Assembly (NCBI RefSeq): GCF_900109995.1
Contig: NZ_FOCB01000002.1
Span: 414,981-478,980, forward strand
DNA: 64,000 nucleotides
DNA from: Pseudomonas sp. ok272
GTDB taxonomy: Bacteria > Pseudomonadota > Gammaproteobacteria > Pseudomonadales > Pseudomonadaceae
Direction: 5' to 3'
Part shown: in pieces, positions 37,717-47,921 of the stretch
Layout: every line of letters starts with the position of its first letter
Position numbering within the stretch: position 1 is the first letter of the stretch
Notes under the pieces: generated by a model
Told to the model about the DNA's origin: nothing
The model's database searches: none
The model's input: only the letters and a program-made list of their open reading frames with translations
Position numbers and translations under genes: made by a program

Positions 37717-37872
37717 TGGGCCGATGTTGAATCGTCCCAAATTCTCTAGACAGGAAGCCGAAACACAAGGAACTGTTCCTTGCCCTCAGTAACAACAGGC
37801 GTTGAAAGGGATACCCATGAAAAATGCGCGCACCTATTGCGCATTTTTACGACGTTCGCCTCAAAGCAGCGA

Positions 37873-38643
37873 TCACGTCCACCCCTCCAGCCGCAGGGTT
37901 GAGCGCACTAGGCGCTGTTCTTCATTTTCTATTTCCTTAAGGTTCTCACTGATGCTCTGGATATGAGCCACAGCAGCCTTGCGTGCCTGTTCAGGCAAAC
38001 GCCCGGTGACGGCGTTGTAGAGCCGTGCGTGCTGACGATCGATTTGCCGCTTTTGCGGTTCGCGGTGGTAGAGGTTGTTGACCGAGGCGAACACCGTGCT
38101 GAGCAGCAGGTCCGTTAGCGAACGCAAAGTTTGCACCAGCACCGGGTTGTGCGAAGCCTCGCAGATTGCCAGGTGAAACGCATGATCGAGCCGGGCGTGC
38201 TCGGACGCCTCCAACGAACACGCGTGCGCATCGAGCAAGGCGTGGTAGCTGCGGGTGATCAGGACGAAGTCAGCCTCGGTGCCACGCAAGGCCGCCAGGC
38301 GCGCCGATTCGCCTTCCAGAAGGCTGCGCACCTCGAACAGATCGTAAAGCGTGCGAGGCTGAGAGCTGAACAGGTGCATCAATGGCGACGCGGTACTCTG
38401 CCCCGACAGGTCGGCAACGAAGGAGCCCTTGCCCTGCTCCGTCTTGATGATCCCGCGAGCACTCAGCAACTTCAGCCCTTCACGAAGTGCCGTGCGGGAG
38501 ACGCCGAGCTTTTCCGTCAGGCGCCGTTCAGAGGGCAACAGTTGGCCAGTCTTCAATACGCCATCGACGATCAGTCGCTCGATCCGCTCACAGACCACGT
38601 CTGCCACCTGCGCGGCACGCCCCACACTGGTATGACCAGTCAT
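37873..38643 (-). CDS. glcC: Glycolate operon regulator, GntR/FadR family
   Basis: A 256-residue protein. The winged helix at about residues 12-78 (LPSERRLTEKLGVSRTALREGLKLL, then GKGSFVADL) is followed by an all-helical FCD effector domain (about 95-230). It is divergent from glcD; an operator of the FadR type lies between them. It likely activates glc genes on glycolate. Confidence 0.92.
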   Translation of the reverse strand: MTGHTSVGRAAQVADVVCERIERLIVDGVLKTGQLLPSERRLTEKLGVSRTALREGLKLLSARGIIKTEQGKGSFVADLSGQSTASPLMHLFSSQPRTLYDLFEVRSLLEGESARLAALRGTEADFVLITRSYHALLDAHACSLEASEHARLDHAFHLAICEASHNPVLVQTLRSLTDLLLSTVFASVNNLYHREPQKRQIDRQHARLYNAVTGRLPEQARKAAVAHIQSISENLKEIENEEQRLVRSTLRLEGWT

Positions 38644-38733
38644 AGACTCTAACTCCTATCGCTTACAGCAAGAACATATCTTGTTGTTTTAAAACATTTT
38701 TATTTAGAACAAAGAAAAACAAAGAAGAAAAAA

Positions 38734-38746
38734 CTGGTTCGACCAG
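38734..38746. promoter_or_regulatory. Candidate GlcC operator
   Basis: CTGGTTCGACCAG is a perfect dyad whose core TGGT-TCG-ACCA fits the FadR-subfamily consensus TNGTNNNACNA. It is the only such site seen between glcC and glcD, about 90-100 bp from each start. Confidence 0.7.
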
Positions 38747-38846
38747 CACTGAATGACGTAGACAGTATTACCCCTGCGACCAATGATGCAAGCGCGTCCA
38801 CAGCACTCGCCTGTCATAACAATAAGCAAGGGTTGCCTGTCCCTCT

Positions 38847-40346
38847 ATGAATATTCTCTACGACGAACGTGTTGACGGAGTTCTTCCGGCCAGCAACAAA
38901 AACGCGCTTATACAGGCATTGCTTGAGCAGATGCCCGACCTGGAAATCCTCCATAGCCAGGAAGAACTCAAGCCGTATGAGTGCGACGGATTGTCTGCCT
39001 ACCGCACTACGCCAATGCTGGTGGCGTTGCCCCGAGAAATCGAGCAAGTCGAGAAGCTGCTGAAGATCTGCCATCAACAGCGTGTCCCCGTGGTGCCACG
39101 TGGTGCCGGCACCGGTCTGTCCGGCGGTGCACTGCCGCTGGAAAAAGGCGTGCTGCTGGTCATGGCCCGCTTCAACAATATCCTTGAAATCGATCCTGCC
39201 GGACGATTTGCCCGCGTACAACCGGGCGTGCGCAACCTGGCGATCTCTCAGGCTGCCGCCCCCCATGGCTTGTATTACGCACCGGACCCCTCCTCGCAAA
39301 TCGCCTGTTCCATCGGCGGCAACGTCGCGGAAAACGCCGGCGGTGTGCACTGCCTGAAATATGGTCTGACCGTGCACAACCTGCTGAAGGTAGAGATCCT
39401 CACGGTCGACGGCGAACGCCTGACCCTGGGCAGCGACGCCCTAGACTCGCCCGGTTTTGATCTGCTGGCGCTGTTCACCGGTTCCGAAGGCATGCTCGGG
39501 GTGATCACCGAGGTGACCGTCAAGCTGTTGCCCAAACCACAATCGGCCAAGGTGCTGCTGGCAGCATTCGACTCCGTTGAAAAAGCCGGTCGTGCGGTAG
39601 GCGACATCATTGCTGCCGGCATCATCCCCGGTGGCCTGGAGATGATGGACAACCTCGCCATTCGTGCCGCCGAGGACTTCATCCATGCCGGTTATCCCGT
39701 CGACGCCGAAGCCATCCTGCTGTGTGAGCTTGACGGCGTCGAAGCCGATGTCGACGACGACTGCGAGCGTGTCCGACAAGTGCTGGAGCACGCCGGTGCC
39801 ACCGAGGTGCGCCTAGCCAAAGACGAAGCCGAACGCGTGCGCTTTTGGGCCGGACGCAAGAATGCCTTCCCCGCCGTCGGACGCCTCTCGCCGGATTATT
39901 ACTGCATGGACGGCACCATCCCGCGCCGCGAGCTACCTGGCGTACTCCGGGCAATCGCCGAGCTGTCCGCCGAGTACGACCTGCGCGTAGCCAACGTCTT
40001 CCACGCCGGCGACGGCAACATGCATCCGCTGATCCTGTTCGATGCCAACACGCCAGGGGAGCTTGATCGCGCCGAAGCCCTGGGCGGCAAAATCCTCGAA
40101 CTGTGCGTGAAGGTCGGCGGCAGCATCACCGGCGAACACGGGGTGGGCCGGGAGAAGATCAACCAGATGTGCGCCCAGTTCAGCAGCGACGAATTGACCC
40201 TGTTTCATGCCGTCAAGGCGGCCTTTGACCCCAGTGGCCTGCTCAACCCCGGCAAGAACATTCCCACCCTGCATCGTTGCGCCGAGTTCGGCGCCATGCA
40301 TGTGCACATGGGGCAGTTGCCCTTCCCTGAACTGGAGCGCTTCTAA
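38847..40346 (+). CDS. glcD: Glycolate oxidase FAD-linked subunit
   Basis: A 499-residue protein. The FAD-binding PCMH domain (about 50-235) includes VPRGAGTGLSGGALP and CSIGGNVAENAGG, and the C-terminal cap (about 270-480) includes NVFHAGDGNMHP and TGEHGVGREKI. With GlcE and GlcF it oxidises glycolate to glyoxylate, passing electrons to quinone. Confidence 0.95.
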   Translation: MNILYDERVDGVLPASNKNALIQALLEQMPDLEILHSQEELKPYECDGLSAYRTTPMLVALPREIEQVEKLLKICHQQRVPVVPRGAGTGLSGGALPLEKGVLLVMARFNNILEIDPAGRFARVQPGVRNLAISQAAAPHGLYYAPDPSSQIACSIGGNVAENAGGVHCLKYGLTVHNLLKVEILTVDGERLTLGSDALDSPGFDLLALFTGSEGMLGVITEVTVKLLPKPQSAKVLLAAFDSVEKAGRAVGDIIAAGIIPGGLEMMDNLAIRAAEDFIHAGYPVDAEAILLCELDGVEADVDDDCERVRQVLEHAGATEVRLAKDEAERVRFWAGRKNAFPAVGRLSPDYYCMDGTIPRRELPGVLRAIAELSAEYDLRVANVFHAGDGNMHPLILFDANTPGELDRAEALGGKILELCVKVGGSITGEHGVGREKINQMCAQFSSDELTLFHAVKAAFDPSGLLNPGKNIPTLHRCAEFGAMHVHMGQLPFPELERF

Positions 40347-41404
40347 TGCCTGGCCAACATTCCAACGACGCTGGCGCGGACCTTTTGCGACAGGTTGAAC
40401 ATGCCCTGCACAGCCATGTTCCGTTGCGCATCCAGGGCGGTAACAGCAAGGCTCATCTGGGCCGCGAAGTACGCGGTCAACTGCTCGATACGCGTGCACA
40501 TCGCGGCATTGTCACCTACGACCCTACGGAGTTGGTGATCACGGCACGCGCCGGCACGCCGCTGGCTGAATTGAACGCGACGCTGGACGCCGCCGGGCAA
40601 ATGCTGCCATGCGAACCACCGCACAGCGATGACGGCGCCACCCTTGGCGGTATGGTCGCGGCCGGCCTGTCGGGGCCACGCAGGCCATGGGCCGGATCGG
40701 TTCGCGACTACGTACTTGGAACCCGTGTCATTACCGGTCATGGCAAGCATCTGCGCTTCGGTGGCGAAGTGATGAAGAACGTGGCCGGTTACGATTTGTC
40801 GCGCTTGATGGCGGGCAGTTTTGGCTGTCTGGGGCTGCTGACCGAAGTCTCCCTCAAGGTGCTGCCAAAGCCGCGACACAGCCTCAGTATCACCCTGGAA
40901 ATAAGCAGCGAGCAGGCCCTGCTGAAACTGGCAGAGTGGGGTCAACAACCCATCCCCATCAGTGCGGCCAGTCATGACGGACAACGCTTGCATCTGCGCC
41001 TGGAGGGCGGCGAAGGCTCGGTAACCGCCGCACATGATCGCTTGGGCGGCGAATTGCTCGACGCCCGCTACTGGAGCGAATTGAATGCCCAGCGCCTGGC
41101 ATTTTTTGCCGATGCTCGGCCGCTCTGGCGCCTGTCACTGCCGACCAACACCGGCCCATTGAGTCTGCCAGGCGAGCAATTGATCGATTGGGGGGGGGCA
41201 CAACGCTGGCTGAAATCCAGTGCCGACGCCGCAACCATTCGCGCCATCGCCAGGCAGGCCGGCGGGCATGCCACCTGCCACGCAAAGACCGAGCAGCCCT
41301 TCCAGCCGCTGGCGGCACCGCTGTTGCGCTACCAGCAATCGCTCAAGTCACAACTGGACCCGCAAGGGATTTTCAATCCAGGCCGAATGTACGCAGAGAT
41401 CTGA
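40346..41404 (+). CDS. glcE: Glycolate oxidase FAD-binding subunit
   Basis: A 352-residue protein with an FAD-binding fold (VITARAGTPLAELNATLDAAGQML, then GATLGGMVAAGLSGPRRP) and a shorter cap than GlcD. It starts in the glcD stop (TAATG) so is translationally coupled. Confidence 0.93.
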   Translation: MPGQHSNDAGADLLRQVEHALHSHVPLRIQGGNSKAHLGREVRGQLLDTRAHRGIVTYDPTELVITARAGTPLAELNATLDAAGQMLPCEPPHSDDGATLGGMVAAGLSGPRRPWAGSVRDYVLGTRVITGHGKHLRFGGEVMKNVAGYDLSRLMAGSFGCLGLLTEVSLKVLPKPRHSLSITLEISSEQALLKLAEWGQQPIPISAASHDGQRLHLRLEGGEGSVTAAHDRLGGELLDARYWSELNAQRLAFFADARPLWRLSLPTNTGPLSLPGEQLIDWGGAQRWLKSSADAATIRAIARQAGGHATCHAKTEQPFQPLAAPLLRYQQSLKSQLDPQGIFNPGRMYAEI

Positions 41405-41406
41405 TC

Positions 41407-42639
41407 ATGCAAACCACCTTGAGCGAAAAAGCCCAGCGCCTGGAGCGCGCCGAAGAAGCCGAAAGCATCCTGCGCAGTTGCGTGCATTGCGGTTTCTGCA
41501 ATGCCACCTGCCCGACCTACCAACTGCTGGGTGATGAACTGGATGGCCCGCGCGGACGCATCTACCTGATCAAGCAAGTGCTGGAAGGCAACGAAGTCAC
41601 CGCCAAGACACAGCAACACCTGGACCGCTGCCTGTCGTGCAGAAACTGTGAAACCACCTGCCCGTCTGGCGTGGACTATCACAACCTGCTGGACATTGGC
41701 CGCGCCGTGGTTGATCAGGCCGTGCCGCGCAGCACGGGGCAGCGCCTGTTGCGCCATGGCCTGCGCGCCGTGTTACCCAACCCGGCGCTGTTCAAGCCCT
41801 TGCTGAACATCGGCAATAGCCTGCGTCCCTTACTGCCACAAACCGTACAACTGAAACTGCCGCGCCACATCGCCCAGGCGAAAACCCGGCCGACACGCAC
41901 GCTTGCACGCACGATGTTGCTGCTCGAAGGCTGTGTGCAGCCGAGCTTGTCGCCGAACACCAATGCTGCCACTGCGCGGGTGCTGGATCACTTGGGCATC
42001 AGCCTCACGCCGATCAGCCAGGCGGGATGCTGCGGCGCCGTTGACTATCACCTCGACGCCCAGCAAGCGGGGCTGGAACGGGCCCGGCGCAACATCGACG
42101 CCTGGTGGCCAGCCATCGAAAGCGGCGCCGAGGCGATCGTGCAAACCGCCAGCGGCTGCGGTGCTTTCGTCAAGGAATATGGTCACCTGCTCAAGCATGA
42201 CCCGGCGTATGCCCAGAAGGCTGCCCGGATCAGCGCCATGAGCAAAGACCTGGTCGAGGTCCTGCAAGCGGAACCCCTGGAACAGCTTGGCGCTCGCAGC
42301 GAGCAGCGCCTGGCCTTCCATTGCCCGTGCACACTGCAACACGCCCTCAAGCTCGGCGGCGCGGTCGAGAGCGTGCTGACTCGCCTGGGATTCCATCTCA
42401 CCGCCGTGCCCGACAGCCATCTTTGCTGTGGCTCCGCCGGCACGTACTCAATCACCCAACCCGCGCTTTCGCGTCAGCTACGCGACAACAAGATCAAGGC
42501 GTTGGAAAGCGGCTCACCCGCCGTCATTGCCACCGCCAACATCGGTTGCCAAATCCACCTCGACAGCGCCGGCCGCACCCCGGTACGGCACTGGATCGAA
42601 GTGGTGGAAGATGCCATTCACGCACAGGAAAACCCATGA
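41407..42639 (+). CDS. glcF: Glycolate oxidase iron-sulfur subunit
   Basis: A 410-residue protein. Two 4Fe-4S motifs lie near the N-terminus (CVHCGFCNATCPT about 23-35; CLSCRNCETTCPS about 77-89), followed by two CCG domains (GCCGAVDYH; SHLCCGSAGTY). Links the flavin subunits to the quinone pool. ATG two bases after the glcE stop. Confidence 0.95.
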   Translation: MQTTLSEKAQRLERAEEAESILRSCVHCGFCNATCPTYQLLGDELDGPRGRIYLIKQVLEGNEVTAKTQQHLDRCLSCRNCETTCPSGVDYHNLLDIGRAVVDQAVPRSTGQRLLRHGLRAVLPNPALFKPLLNIGNSLRPLLPQTVQLKLPRHIAQAKTRPTRTLARTMLLLEGCVQPSLSPNTNAATARVLDHLGISLTPISQAGCCGAVDYHLDAQQAGLERARRNIDAWWPAIESGAEAIVQTASGCGAFVKEYGHLLKHDPAYAQKAARISAMSKDLVEVLQAEPLEQLGARSEQRLAFHCPCTLQHALKLGGAVESVLTRLGFHLTAVPDSHLCCGSAGTYSITQPALSRQLRDNKIKALESGSPAVIATANIGCQIHLDSAGRTPVRHWIEVVEDAIHAQENP

Positions 42640-43052
42640 ACAGCAAAGCCGTATTGAGCCAGAAAGAAGTCGGCCTGATCCTCGCTGCCGCGCGCAGAGA
42701 AGCCCAGCTCAACCAATGGAGTGTCTGTATCGCCGTGGTGGATGATGGCGGTCATCCGCTGGCCCTGGAGCGCCTGGACGGTTGCGCGCCGATCGGTGCC
42801 TACATCGCGACGGAAAAGGCCCGAACCTCGGCCCTCGGTCGACGCGAGTCCAAAGGCTACGAAGAGATGGTCAACGGGGGACGCAGCGCATTCCTCTCGG
42901 CGCCCCTGGTGACGTCCCTTGAAGGGGGTGTACCCATTGTTGTCGAGGGTCAAGTGGTTGGCGCGGTCGGTGTTTCCGGCGTCAAGGCCGACCAGGATGC
43001 ACAGATTGCCGCAGCCGGCGCCGGCGCCTTGAATGGAGAGAAGCACCAATGA
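42636..43052 (+). CDS. glcG: GlcG/HbpS-family accessory protein
   Basis: A 138-residue protein of the DUF336/GlcG fold ([39 protein letters not shown]). Overlaps glcF and glcB by four bases each. Its biochemical role in glycolate use is not established; related proteins bind haem or corrinoids. Confidence 0.9.
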   Translation: MNSKAVLSQKEVGLILAAARREAQLNQWSVCIAVVDDGGHPLALERLDGCAPIGAYIATEKARTSALGRRESKGYEEMVNGGRSAFLSAPLVTSLEGGVPIVVEGQVVGAVGVSGVKADQDAQIAAAGAGALNGEKHQ

Positions 43053-45226
43053 CTGATTACGTAAAACTTCATGGCCTGCACGTCGCCCCCGTCCTGCAGA
43101 CCTTTATCGATGAAGAAGTCCTACCCGGCACCGGCATCGACGTCCAAACCTTCTGGAGCGGGTTCTCCGATCTGGTCCAGGAACTGGCGCCGGTCAACCG
43201 TGCCTTGCTGGCCGAGCGCGACCGCTTGCAACTGGAACTGGACATCTGGCATAGAGCCCATCCTGGGCCCATCACCGACATGCCAGCATACCGCGCGTTC
43301 CTGTCCGCCATCGGCTACCTGCAACCGCAACCCTCCCAGGTTCAGGCCAGCACCACCCAGGTGGATAGCGAAATCAGCCAACAGGCCGGTCCGCAGTTGG
43401 TCGTGCCCGCCATCAACGCGCGGTACGCCTTGAATGCGGCCAATGCGCGTTGGGGCTCCTTGTATGACGCCCTGTACGGCAGCGACGTGATCAGCAGCGA
43501 CAACGGTGCCGAATCCGGCAGCGGTTACAACCCGGTGCGTGGCGCCAAAGTGGTCGCCTTTGCCAAAGCCTTTCTGGATGAAGCCTTGCCCTTGCAGGTG
43601 GGCTCGCACGCCGACGTCACGTCGTACCGCATCGAAGAAGGTGCGTTGGCAGTCATGCTCAAAGGTAGTCAACACACCACGCTACGTCAGCCGGAAAAGC
43701 TGATGGGTTATCAAGGTACCGCCGCCGCACCGACGGCTATCGTTCTGCGCAACAATGGCTTGCACATCGAGATCCAGATCGATCCGGATAGCCCGATCGG
43801 TCGCAGCGACGCCGCTTCGGTGAAAGACCTGCTGATCGAATCGGCATTGTCGACCATCATCGACTGCGAAGACTCCGTCGCTGCCGTCGATGCCGACGAC
43901 AAGGTACGGGTGTATCGCAACTGGCTGGGCCTGATGAAGGGCGACCTGTCGGAGACGCTGGAGAAGAACGGTAAAACCGTGATCCGACGGCTCAACGCGG
44001 ACCGCGAATACACCGGCATCGATGGCACCGCATTCAAACTACACGGCCGCGCCCTGCTGCTCATTCGCAACGTTGGCCATCTGATGACCAACCCGGCCAT
44101 ACGTTATGACAATGACCGGGAAGTGCCCGAGGGCATCCTCGACGGCATCGTCACCAGCCTGATTGCCCTGCACGATCTCAAGCGCCAAGGCAACTCGCGC
44201 ACCGGCAGCGTCTACATCGTCAAACCGAAAATGCACGGTCCAGCCGAAGTCGCCTTCGCCGCGCGCTTGTTCAGCGGTATCGAAGACTTGCTGCGTCTTG
44301 AACTCCACACGTTGAAGATGGGCATCATGGACGAGGAACGCCGCACCAGCGTCAACCTCAAGGCCTGTATCGCCGCTGCCGCACCGCGCGTCGCCTTTAT
44401 CAATACGGGCTTTCTCGATCGCACGGGCGATGAGATGCACACCGCCATGGAAGCGGGCGCGATGCTGCGCAAAGGCGACATGAAAAGCACCGCCTGGATA
44501 CAGGCCTATGAGCGCAACAACGTACTGGTCGGCTTGAACTGCGGATTGCGCGGCCGAGCACAAATCGGCAAAGGCATGTGGGCCATGCCCGACTTGATGG
44601 CCGCCATGCTCGAGCAGAAGATCGCGCACCCGAAGGCAGGCGCCAACACCGCTTGGGTGCCGTCCCCTACTGCTGCGACTTTGCACGCCTTGCATTACCA
44701 CAAAGTCGACGTAGCGGCGATTCAACAAGAGCTCGAGGAAATTGACCTGGCAGCCATCAGCAACGACCTGCTCGATGCCCTGCTGACCGTGCCCGTTGCC
44801 ATTGACGCCAAATGGACGGCAGAGCAGATTCGCGAAGAAGTGGAAAACAACGCCCAGGGACTGCTCGGCTATGTGGTGCGCTGGGTCGAGCAAGGCGTGG
44901 GTTGCTCCAAAGTGCCGGACATCCATGATGTCGGTCTGATGGAAGACCGCGCCACACTGCGTATCTCCAGCCAGCACATCGCCAACTGGCTGCGACACGG
45001 GGTGATCGACCAACCGCAGACGCTGGACATCCTGCAGCGCATGGCTCATGTGGTGGATCAGCAAAATGCGGGGGATCCGCTCTATCGGCCGATGGCTGCA
45101 GACTTCGATGGATCTGTGGCGTTCCAGGCCGCTTGTGCTCTTGTGTTTGAGGGCGTGCACCAACCGAGTGGTTACACCGAGCCGCTGTTGCATCGATTCC
45201 GCGCCACGTTCAAGCAACGTAGCTAA
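43049..45226 (+). CDS. glcB: Malate synthase G
   Basis: A 725-residue TIM-barrel enzyme of the monomeric G type. Visible are [14 protein letters not shown] (about 272-285), the [12 protein letters not shown] segment, and [13 protein letters not shown]. It condenses glyoxylate with acetyl-CoA to malate, completing glycolate assimilation. Starts in the glcG stop. Confidence 0.96.
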   Translation: MTDYVKLHGLHVAPVLQTFIDEEVLPGTGIDVQTFWSGFSDLVQELAPVNRALLAERDRLQLELDIWHRAHPGPITDMPAYRAFLSAIGYLQPQPSQVQASTTQVDSEISQQAGPQLVVPAINARYALNAANARWGSLYDALYGSDVISSDNGAESGSGYNPVRGAKVVAFAKAFLDEALPLQVGSHADVTSYRIEEGALAVMLKGSQHTTLRQPEKLMGYQGTAAAPTAIVLRNNGLHIEIQIDPDSPIGRSDAASVKDLLIESALSTIIDCEDSVAAVDADDKVRVYRNWLGLMKGDLSETLEKNGKTVIRRLNADREYTGIDGTAFKLHGRALLLIRNVGHLMTNPAIRYDNDREVPEGILDGIVTSLIALHDLKRQGNSRTGSVYIVKPKMHGPAEVAFAARLFSGIEDLLRLELHTLKMGIMDEERRTSVNLKACIAAAAPRVAFINTGFLDRTGDEMHTAMEAGAMLRKGDMKSTAWIQAYERNNVLVGLNCGLRGRAQIGKGMWAMPDLMAAMLEQKIAHPKAGANTAWVPSPTAATLHALHYHKVDVAAIQQELEEIDLAAISNDLLDALLTVPVAIDAKWTAEQIREEVENNAQGLLGYVVRWVEQGVGCSKVPDIHDVGLMEDRATLRISSQHIANWLRHGVIDQPQTLDILQRMAHVVDQQNAGDPLYRPMAADFDGSVAFQAACALVFEGVHQPSGYTEPLLHRFRATFKQRS

Positions 45227-45235
45227 CCCTCCTGT

Positions 45236-45266
45236 CAGCATTCCCATGCCAGACATGGGAATGCTG
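45236..45266 (+). terminator. Strong hairpin after glcB
   Basis: A perfect 13-bp stem (CAGCATTCCCATG and complement) with a CCAGA loop, nine bases after the glcB stop. No T tract. It probably stabilises or terminates the glc transcript. Confidence 0.6.
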
Positions 45267-45403
45267 CAGCATTCACCATACCGTTCGTCGGGACGACCAC
45301 CATCGAAACCTTGCCAAGGCTGACAGCTCCCTAGAAAAAACCTATCGGCTTACATCAAACCGAAAAAAACGTTGTCTGAGAGATCCTCTTGAATTTTAAG
45401 CAG

Positions 45404-45444
45404 TTGCGAAAACGCTTACAGTTAAATACTGTATGCACGTACAG
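45404..45444 (+). promoter_or_regulatory. SOS promoter of DUF1654-endA with LexA box
   Basis: -35 TTGCGA (45404-45409), 17-bp spacer, -10 TACTGT (45427-45432). The LexA box CTGTATGCACGTACAG (45429-45444) overlaps the -10 element, so LexA would exclude polymerase. Confidence 0.85.
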
Positions 45445-45462
45445 CCTAATAAGGACTCTCCC

Positions 45463-45714
45463 GTGGCCAAAACCTCTGCAACAACAACCACTCCCCCAGG
45501 CTCCTATGAGCGACTCGGTTTGCGCGTTCAAAAAGTCATCAACTCCCCAACTGCCCAGAAAGCCAAGGCGGCACTGATCTTCCGCCTCCCCGACGAGCCC
45601 GTGGATGAGTGGGAACAACTACTGGAGGAAATCGCCGAGAACGACAACGTCACCCTTGCCCATCGCGATGATGGCGGCGTGCAGATTTTCTGGGTCGTGC
45701 CAAAGGAAGACTGA
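45463..45714 (+). CDS. DUF1654 family protein, chromosomal copy
   Basis: An 83-residue protein with the conserved core SYERLGLRVQKVINSPTAQK and LAHRDDGGVQIFWVV. The ATG at 45433 lies inside the LexA box and upstream of the transcription start, so the GTG at 45463 with AAGGA seven bases upstream is the real start. It is the first gene of a LexA-controlled operon with endA, four bases apart. The family's function is unknown; SOS control suggests a DNA-damage role. Confidence 0.88.
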   Translation: MAKTSATTTTPPGSYERLGLRVQKVINSPTAQKAKAALIFRLPDEPVDEWEQLLEEIAENDNVTLAHRDDGGVQIFWVVPKED

Positions 45715-45718
45715 GTCA

Positions 45719-46408
45719 ATGATTGTTCGTTGTTTTGCCTTGTTGTTGCTTCTCGTGGCGACCAGCGCGCAGGCGCAGGCGCCACGCACGTTCAACGAGG
45801 CCAAGAAAGTCGCCTGGAAGCTCTACGCACCACAGTCCACCGAGTTCTACTGTGGCTGCAAGTACACCGGTAATCGGGTCGATCTCAAGGCGTGCGGCTA
45901 CGTCCCGCGCAAGAACGCCAACCGTGCAGCCCGCATTGAATGGGAGCACATTGTTCCCGCGTGGCAGATTGGTCATCAGCGCCAGTGCTGGCAAGCAGGC
46001 GGCCGCCAGAACTGCACGCGCCATGACCCAACCTACCAACGCGCTGAAGCCGACCTGCATAACCTGGTGCCCAGCATCGGAGAAGTCAACGGCGACCGCA
46101 GCAACTTCAGTTTCGGCTGGCTACCCGCGCAGTCCGGCCAGTATGGCTCGTGCCTGACCCAGGTAGACTTCAAGGCCAAGAAGGTCATGCCCCGTCCGTC
46201 CATCCGAGGCATGATCGCCCGTACCTACTTCTACATGAGCAAACAGTATGGCTTGCGCCTGTCCAAGCAGGATCGGCAGCTCTACGAGGCGTGGAACAAG
46301 ACCTACCCGGTGCAGGCCTGGGAACGGCAACGCAACCAAACAGTGGCGTGCGTGATGGGTCGAGGTAACGAATTCGTCGGTCCAGTCGACTTGAAGATCT
46401 GCGGCTAA
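45719..46408 (+). CDS. endA: Endonuclease I (EndA family), secreted
   Basis: A 229-residue protein. Sec signal residues 1-18 or so (cleavage near SAQAQA). His-Me finger nuclease core: IEWEHIVPAWQ, RADLHNLVPSIGEVNGDRSN-like segment and FSFGW. Six or more Cys form disulfides in the periplasm. It cuts double-stranded DNA non-specifically. Coupled to DUF1654 under an SOS promoter, an unusual arrangement for a periplasmic DNase. Confidence 0.92.
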   Translation: MIVRCFALLLLLVATSAQAQAPRTFNEAKKVAWKLYAPQSTEFYCGCKYTGNRVDLKACGYVPRKNANRAARIEWEHIVPAWQIGHQRQCWQAGGRQNCTRHDPTYQRAEADLHNLVPSIGEVNGDRSNFSFGWLPAQSGQYGSCLTQVDFKAKKVMPRPSIRGMIARTYFYMSKQYGLRLSKQDRQLYEAWNKTYPVQAWERQRNQTVACVMGRGNEFVGPVDLKICG

Positions 46409-46421
46409 CCCCTCAAACAAT

Positions 46422-46459
46422 AAAAGGCCCTGCGCATATCCTACTGCCCAGGGCCTTTT
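46422..46459 (+). terminator. Intrinsic terminator of DUF1654-endA
   Basis: AAAAGGCCCTG and CAGGGCCTTTT form an 11-bp stem with a 16-base loop ending in TTTT, 14 bases after the endA stop. Confidence 0.85.
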
Positions 46460-46547
46460 CACATTATCAGCCCGCCCCCCCACACTAAGAATGGACCGTT
46501 GCTCCCCCTACACGACGGATGACCACCACAGCCCTGTTTAGCCGTGC

Positions 46548-46913
46548 TTACTGAGCGGTGTGGTGCTCGACGACCAGAGACTCGATGTTCATTTTCTTGG
46601 CCCGGGCCAAGGCGGCGGTCAAATCAGCCTGCCGGGACTCCGCTTCCGCTTTGGAACTGAAAGGCCCCACAAGCACCCGTTGTTTACCGTCCTGCGTGAC
46701 TACGTAGGAAACAAAGCTATGCTCGATCAACCATCCGGTGAGATCACTGATGGCTTGGACGGTTTCACCCTGAACCAGTACGTCCCATTGGGGGGTTGCG
46801 GCCTCTACGTGTGCAGGAACTATAGGGGGCTGGGGCTTTTTTGACTCGCCGCCGGATTGCTGACCACACCCTGCCAACGCCAATACTGCGATCACCCACA
46901 CCATTTTTCGCAC
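46548..46913 (-). CDS. SPOR-domain lipoprotein
   Basis: A 121-residue protein with lipobox LAGC (about 13-16) and a C-terminal SPOR-like domain (about 43-118, with YVVTQDGKQRVLVGPFSSKAEAE). Similar in layout to the prophage protein at 137-886, though much shorter. Probably binds septal peptidoglycan. Confidence 0.8.
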   Translation of the reverse strand: MRKMVWVIAVLALAGCGQQSGGESKKPQPPIVPAHVEAATPQWDVLVQGETVQAISDLTGWLIEHSFVSYVVTQDGKQRVLVGPFSSKAEAESRQADLTAALARAKKMNIESLVVEHHTAQ

Positions 46914-47163
46914 AGCTTTTTCCTCTCAAGACCAAAGATGGAGATTTTATCACTCAAAAATGCCTCACAACCCAAGCAAACAGGGCACAAAACAACGAGA
47001 ATGATGTTTGTCGCCTCTGTATAGTCGCACCCCGGGAATTAATGACGCATCTGCGCGTCAGAAAGAAGCACCCAAACCGCGACTCTTCGCACTAATCTAT
47101 AGGCAATACCGACATCTGCATCGTTTGAGTCAGGTGCCCTACAAAGCTATCAAGGAGAAGATC

Positions 47164-47358
47164 ATGCTGATACTCACCCGCAAAGTCGGTGAAAGCATAA
47201 ACATCGGTGACGACATTACGATCACCATACTGGGCGTTAGCGGCCAGCAAGTCAGAATTGGCATCAATGCCCCGAAAGACGTTGCGGTGCATCGCGAAGA
47301 AATCTACCAGCGTATCCAGGCAGGTCTCACTGCCCCGGAAAAACCACCAACGCCCTGA
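47164..47358 (+). CDS. rsmE: CsrA-family RNA-binding regulator, RsmE type
   Basis: A 64-residue protein. [18 protein letters not shown] is the CsrA signature and [13 protein letters not shown] holds the RNA-binding Arg. It binds GGA motifs in mRNA leaders and is titrated by Rsm small RNAs. The short Pro-rich C-terminus fits the RsmE paralogue of fluorescent pseudomonads rather than RsmA, which is not certain. Its own ribosome site contains AAGGAGA, allowing autoregulation. Confidence 0.88.
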   Translation: MLILTRKVGESINIGDDITITILGVSGQQVRIGINAPKDVAVHREEIYQRIQAGLTAPEKPPTP

Positions 47359-47465
47359 GTCTCAACAGCAATCAGTAGCCAGCCGGCTCCCCCGCAGCAA
47401 TGGCTGGCTAAAGATTCTGCGCCATCGTTGACTTGCGCTGTGAGGGTCTCGCCCTCCTAAACTGG

Positions 47466-47921
47466 TCAACCGAATGTCACGCCCCGTGCCATTCCTGTCG
47501 CTGCCACGACCATTAGCACGATCAACAGACTCTCGACATGACTGATTCGGGCAAACACCCGCGCGCGGCCGACGTCAATCGCCCGGTTTCGGCCCGATGC
47601 AATTCGCCACTTGATCAACGTCATCATTGGCGAGACTTCAAGCAGCAGAATGATGATGAACAAGGCCATCTTGAGATGAAACATCGGCTGGTGCAGATAG
47701 TAATCCACACCTTTCTCGTAACCACCGAAGGCGCGCACGCCACCACTCATCAGCAAAGTTAGCGCGCAGATGCCCCAGACGTTATCAGCCCGCAACACCT
47801 CTCGCACACCTTTGCCATCCGCAGTGACGCCAAGAAATGCCTTGCCACGTGCCAGCACCGCCCAGAGCGCAAGCCCATAGGCCAAAAGATGGATCGCTGC
47901 GAGAAGCCAATGAATCAACAT
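47466..47921 (-). CDS. DUF2214 family inner-membrane protein
   Basis: A 151-residue protein with four membrane helices (about 4-24, 47-65, 80-100, 128-147) and the RADNVWGICALTLLMSG segment of DUF2214. Function unknown. Confidence 0.8.
   Translation of the reverse strand: MLIHWLLAAIHLLAYGLALWAVLARGKAFLGVTADGKGVREVLRADNVWGICALTLLMSGGVRAFGGYEKGVDYYLHQPMFHLKMALFIIILLLEVSPMMTLIKWRIASGRNRAIDVGRARVFARISHVESLLIVLMVVAATGMARGVTFG

Noticed and set aside
44039..45256. 405-codon minus-strand frame
   Set aside because: It lies entirely opposite glcB, in high-GC shadow; His/Val/Gln-rich composition and no ribosome site.
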